Source: Pelomonas sp. CA6 (GTDB lineage: Bacteria > Pseudomonadota > Gammaproteobacteria > Burkholderiales > Burkholderiaceae_C). Taken from it: a DNA stretch of 64,000 nt. The translations under genes were made by a program, and so were the position numbers. This document shows positions 17,539 to 28,001 of the stretch, one piece after another. Every line of letters starts with the position of its first letter. Position 1 is the first letter of the stretch. The stretch lies in NCBI RefSeq assembly GCF_022549225.1, contig NZ_JAKZFD010000008.1:1-64000 (forward strand), in the 5' to 3' direction. The notes beneath the pieces were generated by a model. It searched no databases. It was given only the letters and a program-made list of their open reading frames with translations, and had not been told where the DNA came from.

Positions 17539-18350
17539 TTCTTCTGGCAACGGGGACAGTGGTAGGTGGCGCGCTGGCCCTGGACCAGGCGCCGTATCGG
17601 CGTGGCGCAGACCCGGCAGGGCTCGCCCGCACGGCCGTAGACCATGGCCTGCATCTGGAAGCTGCCGGCGATGCCATGCGCGTCCTTGAAGTCGCGCAAC
17701 GTGCTGCCTCCCAGGCGCAGCGCATCGCCCAGCACGCGCCGCACGGCCTGGGCCAGGCGTTCGCTGCGCGGCCGGCTCAGGCGGCCGGCGGGCAGGCGCG
17801 GGTCGATGCCGGCCTGGAACAGGGCCTCGCAGGCGTAGATGTTGCCGGCGCCGACCACCACATCGCCAGCCATCAGCGCCGGCTTGATCGCGACCCGGCG
17901 GCCGCGCAGGCGTTCATGCAGATAGGCGCCGTCGAAGCGCGGATCAAAGGGCTCCAGCCCCAGGCCGGCCAGCAGCTTGGCGGCCGGGTCCAGGTCCAGC
18001 GCCGGCGACCACAGCACGGCGCCGAAGCGGCGCGGATCGGTCAGGCGCAGCACGCCCTGGTCGGTGCGCAGCTCGAAATGGTCGTGCGGCCCGAGCGGCG
18101 GCGGTTCGGGCTGAAAGCCCAGCGAGCCCGACATGCCCAGGTGCAGCAGCAGCCCGCCGGGTTCCAGCGGCAGCCACAGGTATTTGCCGCGCCTCTGCAC
18201 CGCGCCGACGCGCCGCCCCACCAGGGACTGCGGCGCCACGCCCAGCGGCCAGCGCAGCGGCTTGCCCAGGCTCAGGCCCAGCACGCGCGCGCCGGCGATG
18301 GCATCGGCAAAGGACTGTCGCGTGACCTCGACTTCGGGCAATTCAGGCAT
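17535..18350 (-). CDS. mutM: formamidopyrimidine-DNA glycosylase MutM (Fpg)
   Basis: Excises 8-oxoguanine and formamidopyrimidines with AP-lyase action. 271 residues starting at MPELPEVE, where mature Pro1 is the nucleophile and Glu2 is required; the ATG nine bases upstream would add three residues and block Pro1. The zinc finger is at the C-terminus ([24 protein letters not shown]). It forms an operon with mutY and is divergent from the TPR gene. Confidence 0.96.
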   Translation of the reverse strand: MPELPEVEVTRQSFADAIAGARVLGLSLGKPLRWPLGVAPQSLVGRRVGAVQRRGKYLWLPLEPGGLLLHLGMSGSLGFQPEPPPLGPHDHFELRTDQGVLRLTDPRRFGAVLWSPALDLDPAAKLLAGLGLEPFDPRFDGAYLHERLRGRRVAIKPALMAGDVVVGAGNIYACEALFQAGIDPRLPAGRLSRPRSERLAQAVRRVLGDALRLGGSTLRDFKDAHGIAGSFQMQAMVYGRAGEPCRVCATPIRRLVQGQRATYHCPRCQKK

Positions 18351-18484
18351 GGCGCGCATGATACGGAAGCCGCTCCGGCCCTGCTGGCGGCGGCCTTGCC
18401 AGGCCTTCAGCCCCGCCTCAGTCAGGGAGGTGGACGCATTCCCTAGAATGGCCCGTCGACCCTGAACGGGGTCCGGGAGTTTGC

Positions 18485-20287
18485 ATGCCTCAGTTTCTTC
18501 GCGGGCGCCACGCCCTTGCCGCGTCCGCCACCGCCGCGGCCGCCCTGTTCGCGCCTCTGGCCTGGTCCCAGACCGACAGCGCCGCCGCAGCCGCCGCGGC
18601 TCCCGCGCCGGCCGCCAGCGAGCCCGTGGCCAATTCCACGCTGGACGCGCCCATGTTCTATCAGCTGCTGATCGGCGAGCTGGAACTGCAGAGCGGCCAG
18701 CCCGGCGTGGCCTTCCAGGTGCTGCTGGACGCCGCGCGGCGCAGTGGCGACGAGCTGCTGTTCAAGCGCGTGGTGCAGATCGCGCTGCAGAACCGCGCCG
18801 GAGAACAGGCGCTGACCGCCGCCAAGGCCTGGCGCGACACCCGGCCCGAATCGCTGGAGGCGCAGCGCACCGTGATCCAGCTGCTGGGCCTGCTTAACCG
18901 CCCCGGCGAGGTGGCCGCGCCGCTGCGCTCGATGCTGGCGCTGACGCCGCTGGAGCAGCGTGGCGCACTGCTGATGTCGCTGCCTGGGTTGTTCCAGCGC
19001 AGCCCGGATGCGCGCCAGGTGCTGACCAGCCTGCAGCCGGTGCTGCAGGACGCCGCCGACAAGCCCGAGACCCGCCTGGCCGCGCTGCTGACCCAGGCCC
19101 AGCTGGCGCTGCGCGCGAACGTGCTGGACCAGGCCATGGCGCTGACGCGCAGCGCCGCGACCGAGTACCCCCAGCGCGACGAACCGCTGCAACTGGCGCT
19201 GGAGCTGCTGGCGCAGCGCGCCGAGGCCGAGCCACTGATCCAGCAGGCGCTGAAGACCGAACCCGAGCGCCCCGGACTGCGCATGGCCTATGCCCGCGCG
19301 CTGGCGCGCGCTCAGCGCAGCGCCGACGCGGCGCGCGAGTTCCGCCTGCTCACCGAACGCGAGCCCGAACAGCCTGGCGCCTGGCTGGGCCTGGGCACGC
19401 TGGAGCTGGAGCTGCGCCATGTGGATGCCGCCGAGGCCGCGCTGCAGCGCTTCCTCGGCGTGCTGGCCCAGCCCGCCGCCACGCAGAAGCTGGACGAGGC
19501 CGCGGTCCAGGACTCGCGCCGCCAGGCCCAGTTGCTGCTGGCCCAGGCCGCCGAGATGCGCGGCGACCTGAAGACCGCCGAGGCCCGGCTGGCCGAGGTG
19601 GACGGCGGCGAACGCGCCGCCGACATTCGCTACCGCCGCGCCTCGCTGCTGGCGCGTCAAGGCAAGCTGGACCAGGGCCTGAAGCTGATCCGCGAGCTGC
19701 CCGCGACGACCGACCAGGAGCTGCGCACCCGCGTCGCCGCCGAGGCGCAGCTGCTGCGCGAACAGGGCCGCTGGCAGCAGGCTTATGACCTGCTGGCCGA
19801 GGCCACGCAAAAGATGGGTGCAGACAGCCCCGACGTGGATCTCATCTACGAGCAGGCCATGATGGCCGAGAAACTGGAGCGCCTGGACGACATGGAGACC
19901 CTGCTGCGCCGGGTCATCGCGCTCAAGCCCGACCACCACCATGCCTACAACGCGCTGGGCTATTCACTGGCCGAGCGCGGCCTGCGCCTGCCCGAGGCGC
20001 GCGAGTTGATCGTCAAGGCACTGAGCCTGGCACCCAACGAGCCCTTCATCGTCGACAGCATGGGCTGGGTGGAGTTCCGCCTGGGCCGTCTGGAGGAGGC
20101 CGAAAAGCTGCTGCGCCAGGCCTATGCCTCGCGTCCCGACGCCGAGATCGCCGCCCATTTGGGTGAGGTGCTGTGGGCGCGCGGGCGCAAGGACGAAGCG
20201 CAACAAGTCTGGAGCGAAGGCCTGCGGCGCGACGCGAAGAACGAGGCGCTGCTGGCCACGATGAAGCGACTGAAGGGTCAGCCATGA
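18485..20287 (+). CDS. exported TPR-repeat protein
   Basis: 600 residues with an N-terminal signal peptide (about residues 1-28, ending LAWSQ) and then almost continuous tetratricopeptide helices. Typical pairs are [33 protein letters not shown] and [32 protein letters not shown] near the C-terminus. It is presumably a periplasmic scaffold; partner unknown. In Burkholderiales a protein of this type commonly sits before lolB and ispE, so it may belong to envelope assembly. A TAGAAT -10 like element lies at about 18,443. Confidence 0.85.
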   Translation: MPQFLRGRHALAASATAAAALFAPLAWSQTDSAAAAAAAPAPAASEPVANSTLDAPMFYQLLIGELELQSGQPGVAFQVLLDAARRSGDELLFKRVVQIALQNRAGEQALTAAKAWRDTRPESLEAQRTVIQLLGLLNRPGEVAAPLRSMLALTPLEQRGALLMSLPGLFQRSPDARQVLTSLQPVLQDAADKPETRLAALLTQAQLALRANVLDQAMALTRSAATEYPQRDEPLQLALELLAQRAEAEPLIQQALKTEPERPGLRMAYARALARAQRSADAAREFRLLTEREPEQPGAWLGLGTLELELRHVDAAEAALQRFLGVLAQPAATQKLDEAAVQDSRRQAQLLLAQAAEMRGDLKTAEARLAEVDGGERAADIRYRRASLLARQGKLDQGLKLIRELPATTDQELRTRVAAEAQLLREQGRWQQAYDLLAEATQKMGADSPDVDLIYEQAMMAEKLERLDDMETLLRRVIALKPDHHHAYNALGYSLAERGLRLPEARELIVKALSLAPNEPFIVDSMGWVEFRLGRLEEAEKLLRQAYASRPDAEIAAHLGEVLWARGRKDEAQQVWSEGLRRDAKNEALLATMKRLKGQP

Positions 20288-20345
20288 GCACGCCGGGCCA
20301 CGCCCCAGTGCGAATCACGGAGCACTGCATCTGGAGGGTGGTCCG

Positions 20346-20912
20346 ATGAGCTTGCCGATACAGCGCCGCGGGCTGCTGGGCGCCGTCGTCGCGGTGGCGC
20401 TGCTGGCGGGCTGCGCCCAGCGCGGCGGCCCTCAGCCTGCGGGGATGTCCGCCTCGACGGGAAGACTGTCCGGCCGCTTCAGCCTGCAGCTCGCCGGCAC
20501 CCAGGCCGGCGAGCGTGCACAGGGCGCCAATGCCGGCTTCGAGCTGCAGGGCGACGCGCGCGCCGGCGAGCTGGAGCTGACCAGCCCGCTGGGCAGCACC
20601 GTGGCCCTGGTGCGCTGGAGCCCGGGTCGCGCCTGGCTGCAGACCGCCGAGCAGCAGCGCGACTTCCCCGACCTGGGCAGCCTCACCCGCGAGCTGATGG
20701 GCGAGGACATCCCGGTCCAGGCCCTCTTCGACTGGCTGCAGGGTCGGCCCTACGAGCTCGCCCCCTATCAGCGCTATGCCGACGGCTTCGAGCAATTGGG
20801 CTGGCAGGTGGAGCTGCGCCGCTTCGCCGGCGGACTGCTGGTGGCGCGACGCCTGAACCCCGCGGGCGCCGAGCCGCTGGCGGTGCTGCGCCTCGCGCTG
20901 GACCGCCCCTGA
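20346..20912 (+). CDS. lolB: outer-membrane lipoprotein receptor LolB
   Basis: Accepts lipoproteins from LolA and inserts them in the outer membrane. 188 residues. The lipobox LLAGC puts the lipidated Cys at about residue 25. The body shows the LolB pattern GRFSLQLAG ... FELQGDARAGELELTSPLGSTVALVRWSPGRAWLQT and LFDWLQGRPY. It lies between the TPR gene and ispE as usual in this group, 58 bases after the TPR stop. Confidence 0.9.
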   Translation: MSLPIQRRGLLGAVVAVALLAGCAQRGGPQPAGMSASTGRLSGRFSLQLAGTQAGERAQGANAGFELQGDARAGELELTSPLGSTVALVRWSPGRAWLQTAEQQRDFPDLGSLTRELMGEDIPVQALFDWLQGRPYELAPYQRYADGFEQLGWQVELRRFAGGLLVARRLNPAGAEPLAVLRLALDRP

Positions 20913-20978
20913 CGGCACGCCCCTCCATCGCCGCCGCCCTTTTCTCCAGGCAAGACCTGCCCCTCTCCGCGATCGCCC

Positions 20979-22007
20979 ATGCAAGCGCTTTACGACGTCC
21001 CCGCCCCGGCCAAGCTCAACCTCTTCCTGCACGTGGTGGGCAAGAGGCCGGACGGCTACCACCTGCTGCAATCGCTGTTCGTGCTGATCGACTGGGCCGA
21101 CACCCTGCATTTCGAGCGCCGCGCCGACGGCCAGTTGCGCCGCCACGACCGAGGCGACGCGCTGCCCGCCGATGACCTCTGCCTGCGCGCCGCGCGCGCG
21201 CTGCAGCAGGCCAGCGGCTGCGCGCTGGGCGTGGACATCCACATCGACAAACGCCTGCCCTCCGGCGCCGGCATGGGCGGCGGCTCGTCGGACGCCGCCA
21301 GCACCCTGCTCGCGCTGAACCAGCTGTGGGGGCTGAACTGGCCGCGCAGCCGGCTGCTGCCGCTGGGCCTGAGCCTGGGCGCCGACGTGCCCTTCTTCAT
21401 CGGTGGGCACAACGCCTTCGTCGAAGGCATCGGCGAGCGGCTGCATCCGCTGGCATTGCCCCCCCTGGATTTCATGGTCGTGAAGCCGCAGGCCAGCATC
21501 GCGACCAAGGACATTTTTTCCAGCCCGCTGTTGCAAAGATCCGAGAGCGTGGCTATAGTCGCGGGCTTTCCTGCAGTGAGTGGCTTGCCTCAGCGAACCG
21601 CTCATCAAGCGCAGGCAGAGCCTTGGGACTGCGCCGGTTCGGCACCTTGTGGGTCGGATCGGTTCGTGGAGCAGCTTTGTCAGGGATGGGGCAGAAATGA
21701 TCTGCAGCCGCCCGCCGAAGCCGCCAGCCACGAAGTGAGCGAAGCCCTGGCCCTGCTGCAGGCCCGATTCGGCAACAGCCGCATGACAGGCTCCGGAAGT
21801 GCAGTTTTTGCAAGAGTGCTTGAAACCTCGCAAAAACATGCTAGGATGACAGGCTCTGTTGGACAACTAGGGAGCAATCCCAAGGCGACACAGCAGGAAG
21901 GTCAGGTCAAGCCCATCGCCGATGGAATTGATTGGCCCTCAGGTTGGGTTGTTCGGCAGTGCCACAGTCTGGATGTTCACCCGCTGCGCGGATGGGCAGA
22001 CGACTGA
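20979..22007 (+). CDS. ispE: 4-diphosphocytidyl-2-C-methyl-D-erythritol kinase IspE, with two unusual inserts
   Basis: Phosphorylates CDP-methylerythritol in the MEP isoprenoid pathway. 342 residues, against about 285 usually. GHMP-kinase motifs are intact: PAPAKLNLFLHVVGKRPDGYH at the start, LPSGAGMGGGSSDAAS (ATP-binding loop, about 91-106) and RMTGSGSAVFA near the end. The excess length comes from two segments of lower GC. The first lies between SSPLLQRSE and GRNDLQPPAE (about 30-35 extra residues), the second between VFARVLETS and the normal end WPSGWVVRQCHSLDVHPL. Both are in regions that vary in the family, and both contain promoter-like sequences. The frame is kept throughout, so the enzyme is probably functional. 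Confidence 0.92.
   Translation: MQALYDVPAPAKLNLFLHVVGKRPDGYHLLQSLFVLIDWADTLHFERRADGQLRRHDRGDALPADDLCLRAARALQQASGCALGVDIHIDKRLPSGAGMGGGSSDAASTLLALNQLWGLNWPRSRLLPLGLSLGADVPFFIGGHNAFVEGIGERLHPLALPPLDFMVVKPQASIATKDIFSSPLLQRSESVAIVAGFPAVSGLPQRTAHQAQAEPWDCAGSAPCGSDRFVEQLCQGWGRNDLQPPAEAASHEVSEALALLQARFGNSRMTGSGSAVFARVLETSQKHARMTGSVGQLGSNPKATQQEGQVKPIADGIDWPSGWVVRQCHSLDVHPLRGWADD
21531..21559 (+). promoter_or_regulatory. sigma70-type promoter-like sequence inside ispE
   Basis: TTGCAA (21,531-21,536), a 17-base spacer and TATAGT (21,554-21,559), very close to the consensus and in the first insert of ispE. It points toward tRNA-Gln and prs. Activity is inferred. Confidence 0.5.
21820..21847 (+). promoter_or_regulatory. 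sigma70-type promoter-like sequence upstream of tRNA-Gln
   Basis: TTGAAA (21,820-21,825), a 16-base spacer and TAGGAT (21,842-21,847), within the second insert of ispE and about 200 bases before the tRNA. It could drive the tRNA-Gln and prs transcripts independently of ispE. Confidence 0.5.
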
Positions 22008-22049
22008 AACGGTTCGAGGGTGTTGCGTTTCATGCGCAGCGTCCTGTGT

Positions 22050-22126
22050 AGGGGAGTCGCCAAGTTGGTCAAGGCATCGGATTTTGATTCCGACATGCGA
22101 GGGTTCGAGTCCTTCCTCCCCTGCCA
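22050..22126 (+). tRNA. tRNA-Gln (TTG)
   Basis: 77 bases with encoded CCA. The acceptor stem AGGGGAG pairs with CTCCCCT, discriminator G. The anticodon stem TCGGA/TCCGA encloses loop TTTTGAT with anticodon TTG at 22,084-22,086, and the T arm GAGGGTTCGAGTCCTTC is present. Its place between ispE and prs is the usual one in beta- and gammaproteobacteria. Confidence 0.95.
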
Positions 22127-22196
22127 AATTCTTCTGTAATACCTCCGGGACCCGCTGGGTTGGCCACCGGGCCACTGACGACAAGGATGGCCCGCT

Positions 22197-23159
<963 letters not shown>

Positions 23160-23198
23160 TTTTTTCGGGCCCGCCTGGTCGCGGGATGGGTCCACCGG

Positions 23199-23222
23199 AA
23201 CGCCATGGGGGCGTTTCGTCTT
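23199..23222 (+). terminator. possible terminator or attenuator between prs and rplY
   Basis: AACGCC...GGCGTT hairpin (6 bp, 5-base loop) followed by a T-rich tail (TTCGTCTTTCT). It lies just before the rplY ribosome site, so it could also act in the rplY leader. Confidence 0.35.
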
Positions 23223-23235
23223 TCTGGAGAGTGTC

Positions 23236-23859
23236 ATGAAATTCGTCGCTTTTGAGCGCAAGCTGCAGGGGACCGGAGCGAGCCGCCGCCTGCGTAACGC
23301 CGGCAAGGTGCCCGGCATCGTTTACGGTGCCGGCGAGCCCGCGATGATCGAGCTGGATCACAACGCGCTGTTCCACGCCATGAAGAAGGAAGCCTTCCAC
23401 AGCTCCCTGCTCGACATGGAACTGAACGGCACCACCACCAAGGTGCTGCTGCGTGACTACCAGATGCACCCGTACAAGCCGCAAGTGCTGCACGTGGACT
23501 TCCAGCGCATCGACGCCACGACCAAGATCACCAAGAAGGTGCCGCTGCACTTCATCGGTGAAGCCGAGTCGCCGGCCGTCAAGACCGACAAGTGCACCGT
23601 CAACCACGTGGCCACCGAGCTGGAAATCACCTGCCTGGCCGAGCAGCTGCCCGAGTTCATCGAAGTGGACCTGAGCAAGCTGACCATGGGCCACTCGGTG
23701 CATGTGAACGATCTGGTGCTGGCCGCCCACATCAAGGTCGTGACCCACGGCAAGCCCAACCCCGTGATCGCCACGCCGGTGCCGCCGGTGGTGGAAGAGA
23801 TCGTCGTGGCCGCCGCTCCGGCCGCCGACGACAAGAAGGGCAAGAAGGGCAAGAAGTAA
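23236..23859 (+). CDS. rplY: 50S ribosomal protein L25 (general stress protein Ctc type)
   Basis: The 5S rRNA-binding L25 protein in its long form, 207 residues, with the N-terminal L25 domain ([29 protein letters not shown]) and the TL5/Ctc beta domain (about residues 95-185). It ends in a Lys-rich tail (KKGKKGKK). GGAGAG precedes the ATG. A strong terminator follows. Confidence 0.95.
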   Translation: MKFVAFERKLQGTGASRRLRNAGKVPGIVYGAGEPAMIELDHNALFHAMKKEAFHSSLLDMELNGTTTKVLLRDYQMHPYKPQVLHVDFQRIDATTKITKKVPLHFIGEAESPAVKTDKCTVNHVATELEITCLAEQLPEFIEVDLSKLTMGHSVHVNDLVLAAHIKVVTHGKPNPVIATPVPPVVEEIVVAAAPAADDKKGKKGKK

Positions 23860-23884
23860 TTCGGCGCCCGGCGTACTGCCTACG

Positions 23885-23916
23885 AAAGGCCCTGCCCCGC
23901 AGGGCCTTTTCTTTTG
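23885..23916 (+). terminator. rho-independent terminator after rplY
   Basis: An 11-bp stem (AAAGGCCCTGC with its complement, 3-base loop) running into TTTTCTTTTG, 25 bases after the rplY stop. Confidence 0.85.
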
Positions 23917-23988
23917 TCCGGCCCCTGAGGGCTGCCTCATCAAGCCGAGGCTTTGCGGGCCTGCGGCTGTGCCGATAATCCGCGGACC

Positions 23989-24669
23989 ATGATTCGACTC
24001 TTTGTGGGCCTGGGCAATCCCGGGCCGGAATACGAGGACACCCGCCACAACGCCGGGTTCTGGTGGGTGGACCAGTTGGCGCGCCGCCTGGGCGCGAGCC
24101 TGGCGCCGGACAAGGCCTACCATGGCCTGGTCGCGCGCGTGAACAACGCGCCCGGCGCCGCAGGCCCGGTCTGGCTGCTGCAGCCCATGACCTACATGAA
24201 CCTCTCGGGCAAGTCGGTCGGGGCGCTGGCGCGCTTCTTCAAGATCGCGCCCGAGGAAATCCTGGCGGTCCACGACGAGCTGGACCTGCCGCCCGGCGAG
24301 ATGAAGATGAAGCAGGGTGGCGGCACCGGCGGCCACAACGGGCTCAAGGACATGCAGGCCCAGTTGGGGTCGCCGGCCTTCTGGCGCCTGCGCCTGGGCA
24401 TCGGCCATCCGGGCCACAAGGCCGAGGTCGCGAACTACGTGCTGCGCAAGCCGCCGCTGGCCGAGCGCCAGGCGGTGGACGACTGCATCGCCAAGTCGCT
24501 CGACGCGGTCGAGCTGATGCTCAAGGGCGAGATGGACCGCGCGCTGATGAAGGTGCACGCCAAGCCGCCGCGCCCCAAGCCCCCCAAGCCCGCGCCGGCT
24601 CCCACGCCCTCGGCGCCGGCCGGCGCCGCGCCGCCCGCCCCCGCGGCCGAGCCACCCTCGCCCCGCTGA
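23989..24669 (+). CDS. pth: peptidyl-tRNA hydrolase
   Basis: Releases tRNA from peptidyl-tRNA that has dropped off the ribosome. 226 residues from [23 protein letters not shown], with the catalytic His in the DTRHNAGF motif, [11 protein letters not shown] and the conserved [27 protein letters not shown]. The catalytic domain ends near residue 190. The last 35 or so residues are a Pro/Ala/Lys-rich tail not needed by the family. A stop-to-start gap of 7 bases leads to the next gene. Confidence 0.94.
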   Translation: MIRLFVGLGNPGPEYEDTRHNAGFWWVDQLARRLGASLAPDKAYHGLVARVNNAPGAAGPVWLLQPMTYMNLSGKSVGALARFFKIAPEEILAVHDELDLPPGEMKMKQGGGTGGHNGLKDMQAQLGSPAFWRLRLGIGHPGHKAEVANYVLRKPPLAERQAVDDCIAKSLDAVELMLKGEMDRALMKVHAKPPRPKPPKPAPAPTPSAPAGAAPPAPAAEPPSPR

Positions 24670-24676
24670 GGCCGGC

Positions 24677-25165
24677 ATGAGAACGGTGCTGCCCCTGCTG
24701 CTGCTGGCCCTGGCCGGCGCGGCGCTGGGACAGACCGAAACGCGCTCGGCCACGCTCTACCGCTGCGGCGAGCAGGGGCGCGATCTGCGCGACCAGCCCT
24801 GTCCCGCCGGCAGCGCCGCCTCCACCCAACACCTGCCCTACGACCAGCCCTCCGCCGCCCAGACCGCCGAGGCGCAGCACCGCGCCGCGCGCGAAGCCCG
24901 GCTGGCCCGCGAGATGACGCAGGCGCGCGAGAAGGCCGAGCGCGAGGCGCTGGCCGCCAACCGCAAGGCCACGGCGCTGCAGGCGCCCCGCGCCGCCGCC
25001 CCACGCGGCAAGGCCGCGTCCTCGCCGCAGGGCAAGAAGCCCAAAGCCGGGCACACCCCGGCGCGTGAGAAGCGCAAGATCCACGGCCCCACCGCCCCGC
25101 CCCAGCGCGGCGCCAAGACCACAGCGCCGGACGCCGCGCGCGACCGCGAGCCCGCCAGCCGCTAG
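24677..25165 (+). CDS. exported DUF4124-like protein
   Basis: 162 residues. A signal peptide covers about residues 1-19 (ending ALGQ). The segment ATLYRCGEQGRDLRDQPCPAGSA with two cysteines resembles the short DUF4124 domain of betaproteobacterial periplasmic proteins. The rest is a charged helix rich in Ala, Arg, Glu and a Lys/Pro-rich tail. Function unknown. It is probably co-transcribed with pth. Confidence 0.6.
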   Translation: MRTVLPLLLLALAGAALGQTETRSATLYRCGEQGRDLRDQPCPAGSAASTQHLPYDQPSAAQTAEAQHRAAREARLAREMTQAREKAEREALAANRKATALQAPRAAAPRGKAASSPQGKKPKAGHTPAREKRKIHGPTAPPQRGAKTTAPDAARDREPASR

Positions 25166-25181
25166 AATCGCGGCCGTTGGT

Positions 25182-25382
25182 GCTCGCACGGGTTTTCCGC
25201 CCGCGCAGTTAAACGGGAATCAGGAGGGCTCGCCTCGACGAGGCACACCCAACCTGAGCTGTCCCCGCAACGGTAAGCGGACCAGGCACACGCCTGGGCC
25301 CTCTGCCCCACAGTCCACTGGCGCCCCGCGCGCTGGGAAGGATGCAGAGGTTTGTTCCGCCAGCCCGGATACCGGCCAACAG
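25182..25382 (+). ncRNA. cobalamin (AdoCbl-type) riboswitch
   Basis: The conserved elements occur in order: TTAAACGGGAA at about 25,208, GAGCTGTCCCCGCAACGGTAA at about 25,256, the CCACAGTCCACTGGCG arm near 25,310, TGGGAAGG at about 25,333, and the B12 box AGCCCGGATACCGGCC at 25,362-25,377. It lies in the leader of btuB and should shut down the downstream uptake and synthesis genes when adenosylcobalamin is plentiful. The ends given are approximate. Confidence 0.93.
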
Positions 25383-25465
25383 GTGGCCCAAGGCAATGCC
25401 CTGGGCCGTTTTCACAGGGGCCTGCGGGGAAGCTGGCACCTGGACGATCTCTGCTGTCCTCTCTC

Positions 25466-27394
25466 ATGTCCGCATCCTCCCGGCGTTTCGCACGCCAGTC
25501 GCTGGCCGCCTCCCGCGTGGCCCGTCCCTGCCTGTCCGCCCTCGCGCTGGCCCTGCTCGCCACGCCCGTCATGGCGCAGTCCCAGACCGACACCAACAAA
25601 CTCGGCCAGGTCCTTGTGACCGCCACGCGCAGCAAGCTGGACCTGGCCCATGTGCTGGCCGATGTCACCGTGCTGACGCGCGCCGACATCGAACGCCAGG
25701 GCTTCGGCAACCTGGCCGACCTGCTGCGCAGCCAGTCCTGCTTCGAGTTCGGCCGCAACGGCGGCCCCGGCACCAGCACCTCGATGTTCCTGCGCGGCGC
25801 CAACACCCAGCACACCCTGGTGCTGGTGGACGGCGTGCGCATGGACACCCAGTCCGGCTCCGGCGGCGCCACCTGGCAGGCCATCCCGCTGGCGCGGATC
25901 GAGCGCGTCGAGGTCGTGCGCGGCGCGGCCAGCGCCGTCTATGGCTCCGACGCCGTGGCCGGCGTGGTGCAGATCTTCACGCGCAAGAGCGGCGGCGCGC
26001 CGGTGCTGGAGATCGGCGGCGGCATCGGCAGCCTGGGCACGGTGAAGGGCGACTTCAACGCCAGCGGCGTGCTGGGCGCCTTCGATTATTCGCTGGGCCT
26101 GGCCACCGAGGTGTCCGACGGCTTCAACTCGCGCAAGGTCAACGACCCCACCTACACGCCCGACCTGGACGGCTGGCGCAGCCATGCCGTCAACGGCCGC
26201 CTGGGCTGGCAGCTCAACAAGGAGCACCGCTTCGAGCTGGTCAACACCAGCAGCCATGTGGACAGCGCCTACGACGCCACCGCCAAGCCGGCGCCCGGCG
26301 TGGACGACCGCAACCTGCACGACCTGCGCGCCAGCCGTGCGCTGTGGAGCGCGCAGTGGAGCAAGGACTGGAGCAGCGAGCTTTCGCTGGAGGACGCGGC
26401 CGACCGCTACGAGACCCAGACCAACCAGGCCTCCACCTACCTGACCGAAACGCGCGTGCGCAACTACCTGCTGCACAACAGCCTGAAGGTCTTCGGCGGC
26501 CAGCTCAACCTGGTGCTGGAGCGCCGCGAGGACCGGCTGGCCAACAGCAGCCTGCTCCCCGCGCTGGGCGGCAACGCCAAGCGCCACCAGAACGCCGTCG
26601 CGGCGGGCTATCTGTACAGCGCCGGCTCGCTGGACGCGCAGATCCACCTGCGCCATGACCGCGACAGCGAGTTCGGCGGCGTCAACACCGGCACCGTAGC
26701 CGCCGGCTGGCGCTTCGATCCCGCCTGGCGCGTCTGGGCCAGCGGCGGCAACGCCTTCCGCGCGCCCACGCTGTATCAGAGCTTCAGCGAGTACGGCCCC
26801 AAGCCCGGCGTCGCCAAGCTCAACCCCGAGCGCGGCCAGAACGCCGAGCTGGGCCTGAGCTGGACCGGCGCCGACAGCGAGCTGAGCCTGACGGTCTACA
26901 ACAACCGCGTGCGCAACATGATCAGCTGGGATCCGTCCTTCGCCGGCAACTGCGTCTCCACCTGGGGCGGCTGCTACGGCAACCTGGCCAAGGTGCGCCT
27001 GCGCGGCATCAGCCTGAAGGGCGAGACCCAGATCGCCGGCTTCAAGCTGCAGGGCTCCATCGACCGCCAGGACCCGCGCGACGTGCTCACCGACAAGATG
27101 CTGGGCCGCCGCTCGCGCCTGAAGGGCTCGCTGCGCGTCGAGAAGAGCGTGGACGACTGGACCGGCGGCGTGCAGCTGATCGCCGCGGGCAAGCGCTTCG
27201 ACGACAACGCCAACAAGAACCGCCTGGGTGGCTACACCCTGGTGAACCTGGACCTGGGCTACCGCGTCAACAAGCAGCTGCGCCTGCAGCTCAACCTGGA
27301 CAACCTGCTGGACAAGGACTACGAGACCGCCAAGGGCTATGCCCAGGCGCCGCGTACCGTGTTCTTCGGCGTCCGCTTCACGCCCTCGCTCTGA
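25466..27394 (+). CDS. btuB: TonB-dependent cobalamin receptor BtuB
   Basis: Outer-membrane receptor for vitamin B12, 642 residues. A signal peptide covers about residues 1-37 (ending TPVMAQ). The TonB-box-like LGQVLVTATR is followed by the plug domain (ADIERQGFGNLADLLRS ... VDGVRMDTQSG ... IERVEVVRGAASAVYGSDAVAGVVQIFTR) and a beta-barrel ending VFFGVRFTPSL. The identity as BtuB rather than another TonB receptor rests on the riboswitch and the following cobalamin genes. I chose the ATG after the riboswitch, near the start of the signal peptide. Confidence 0.9.
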   Translation: MSASSRRFARQSLAASRVARPCLSALALALLATPVMAQSQTDTNKLGQVLVTATRSKLDLAHVLADVTVLTRADIERQGFGNLADLLRSQSCFEFGRNGGPGTSTSMFLRGANTQHTLVLVDGVRMDTQSGSGGATWQAIPLARIERVEVVRGAASAVYGSDAVAGVVQIFTRKSGGAPVLEIGGGIGSLGTVKGDFNASGVLGAFDYSLGLATEVSDGFNSRKVNDPTYTPDLDGWRSHAVNGRLGWQLNKEHRFELVNTSSHVDSAYDATAKPAPGVDDRNLHDLRASRALWSAQWSKDWSSELSLEDAADRYETQTNQASTYLTETRVRNYLLHNSLKVFGGQLNLVLERREDRLANSSLLPALGGNAKRHQNAVAAGYLYSAGSLDAQIHLRHDRDSEFGGVNTGTVAAGWRFDPAWRVWASGGNAFRAPTLYQSFSEYGPKPGVAKLNPERGQNAELGLSWTGADSELSLTVYNNRVRNMISWDPSFAGNCVSTWGGCYGNLAKVRLRGISLKGETQIAGFKLQGSIDRQDPRDVLTDKMLGRRSRLKGSLRVEKSVDDWTGGVQLIAAGKRFDDNANKNRLGGYTLVNLDLGYRVNKQLRLQLNLDNLLDKDYETAKGYAQAPRTVFFGVRFTPSL

Positions 27395-27443
27395 CGAACG
27401 GGCGGCCGCCGCGCAAGACCTGACCCTTGAGGACGAACCGACG

Positions 27444-28001
27444 ATGACTCTGCCCCATCAGCTGATCGTCGGTGGTCAGCGCAGCGGCAAATCGCGCGAG
27501 GCCGAGCGGCTCGCGCTCGCCTGGGCGCAGCGCCCGGGCCATGCGGTCGCCGTGGTCGCGACCGCGCAGGCGCTGGACGACGAGATGCGCACGCGCATCG
27601 CGCGCCATCGCGCCGAGCGGCCGGCCGGCTTCGCCACCCTTGAGGCCCCGCGGGCGCTGACCCAGGCCCTGAGCGAAGCGGCCGCCCCCGGGCGGCTGCT
27701 GGTCGTGGATTGCCTGACGCTGTGGCTCACCAACTGGCTGATGCCCATGGACGGCGCGCCCGACCCCGCCGGCTGGGCCGCCGAGCGGGCGGCCCTGCTG
27801 GACGCGCTGCCCCGGCTGCCCTCGCCGGTGGTCTTCGTGTCCAACGAGGTCGGCTGGGGCGTGATGCCGCTGGGCCGCGAGGTGCGTCACTATGTCGACG
27901 AACTGGGCCGGCTCAACCAGGACATCGCGCGGCGCTGCGAGCGCCTGACCCTGATGGTGGCCGGCCAGGCCTGGACCCGTGCCGTGGAGAACCGTGCATG
28001 A
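27444..28001 (+). CDS. cobU: bifunctional adenosylcobinamide kinase / guanylyltransferase
   Basis: Phosphorylates adenosylcobinamide and transfers GMP to it, giving adenosylcobinamide-GDP for CobS. 185 residues. The P-loop GGQRSGKSREAE is at residues 8-19. VVDCLTLWLTNWL and VSNEVGWGVMPLGREVRHYVDELGRLNQDIA are family signatures. Its TGA overlaps the btuF ATG (ATGA). Confidence 0.95.
   Translation: MTLPHQLIVGGQRSGKSREAERLALAWAQRPGHAVAVVATAQALDDEMRTRIARHRAERPAGFATLEAPRALTQALSEAAAPGRLLVVDCLTLWLTNWLMPMDGAPDPAGWAAERAALLDALPRLPSPVVFVSNEVGWGVMPLGREVRHYVDELGRLNQDIARRCERLTLMVAGQAWTRAVENRA

Noticed and set aside
18443-19942. A 499-codon minus-strand frame rich in Gln, Leu and Gly
   Set aside because: Exactly antisense to the TPR gene; the Gln/Gly/Leu bias is the mirror of its Ala/Leu/Arg codons.
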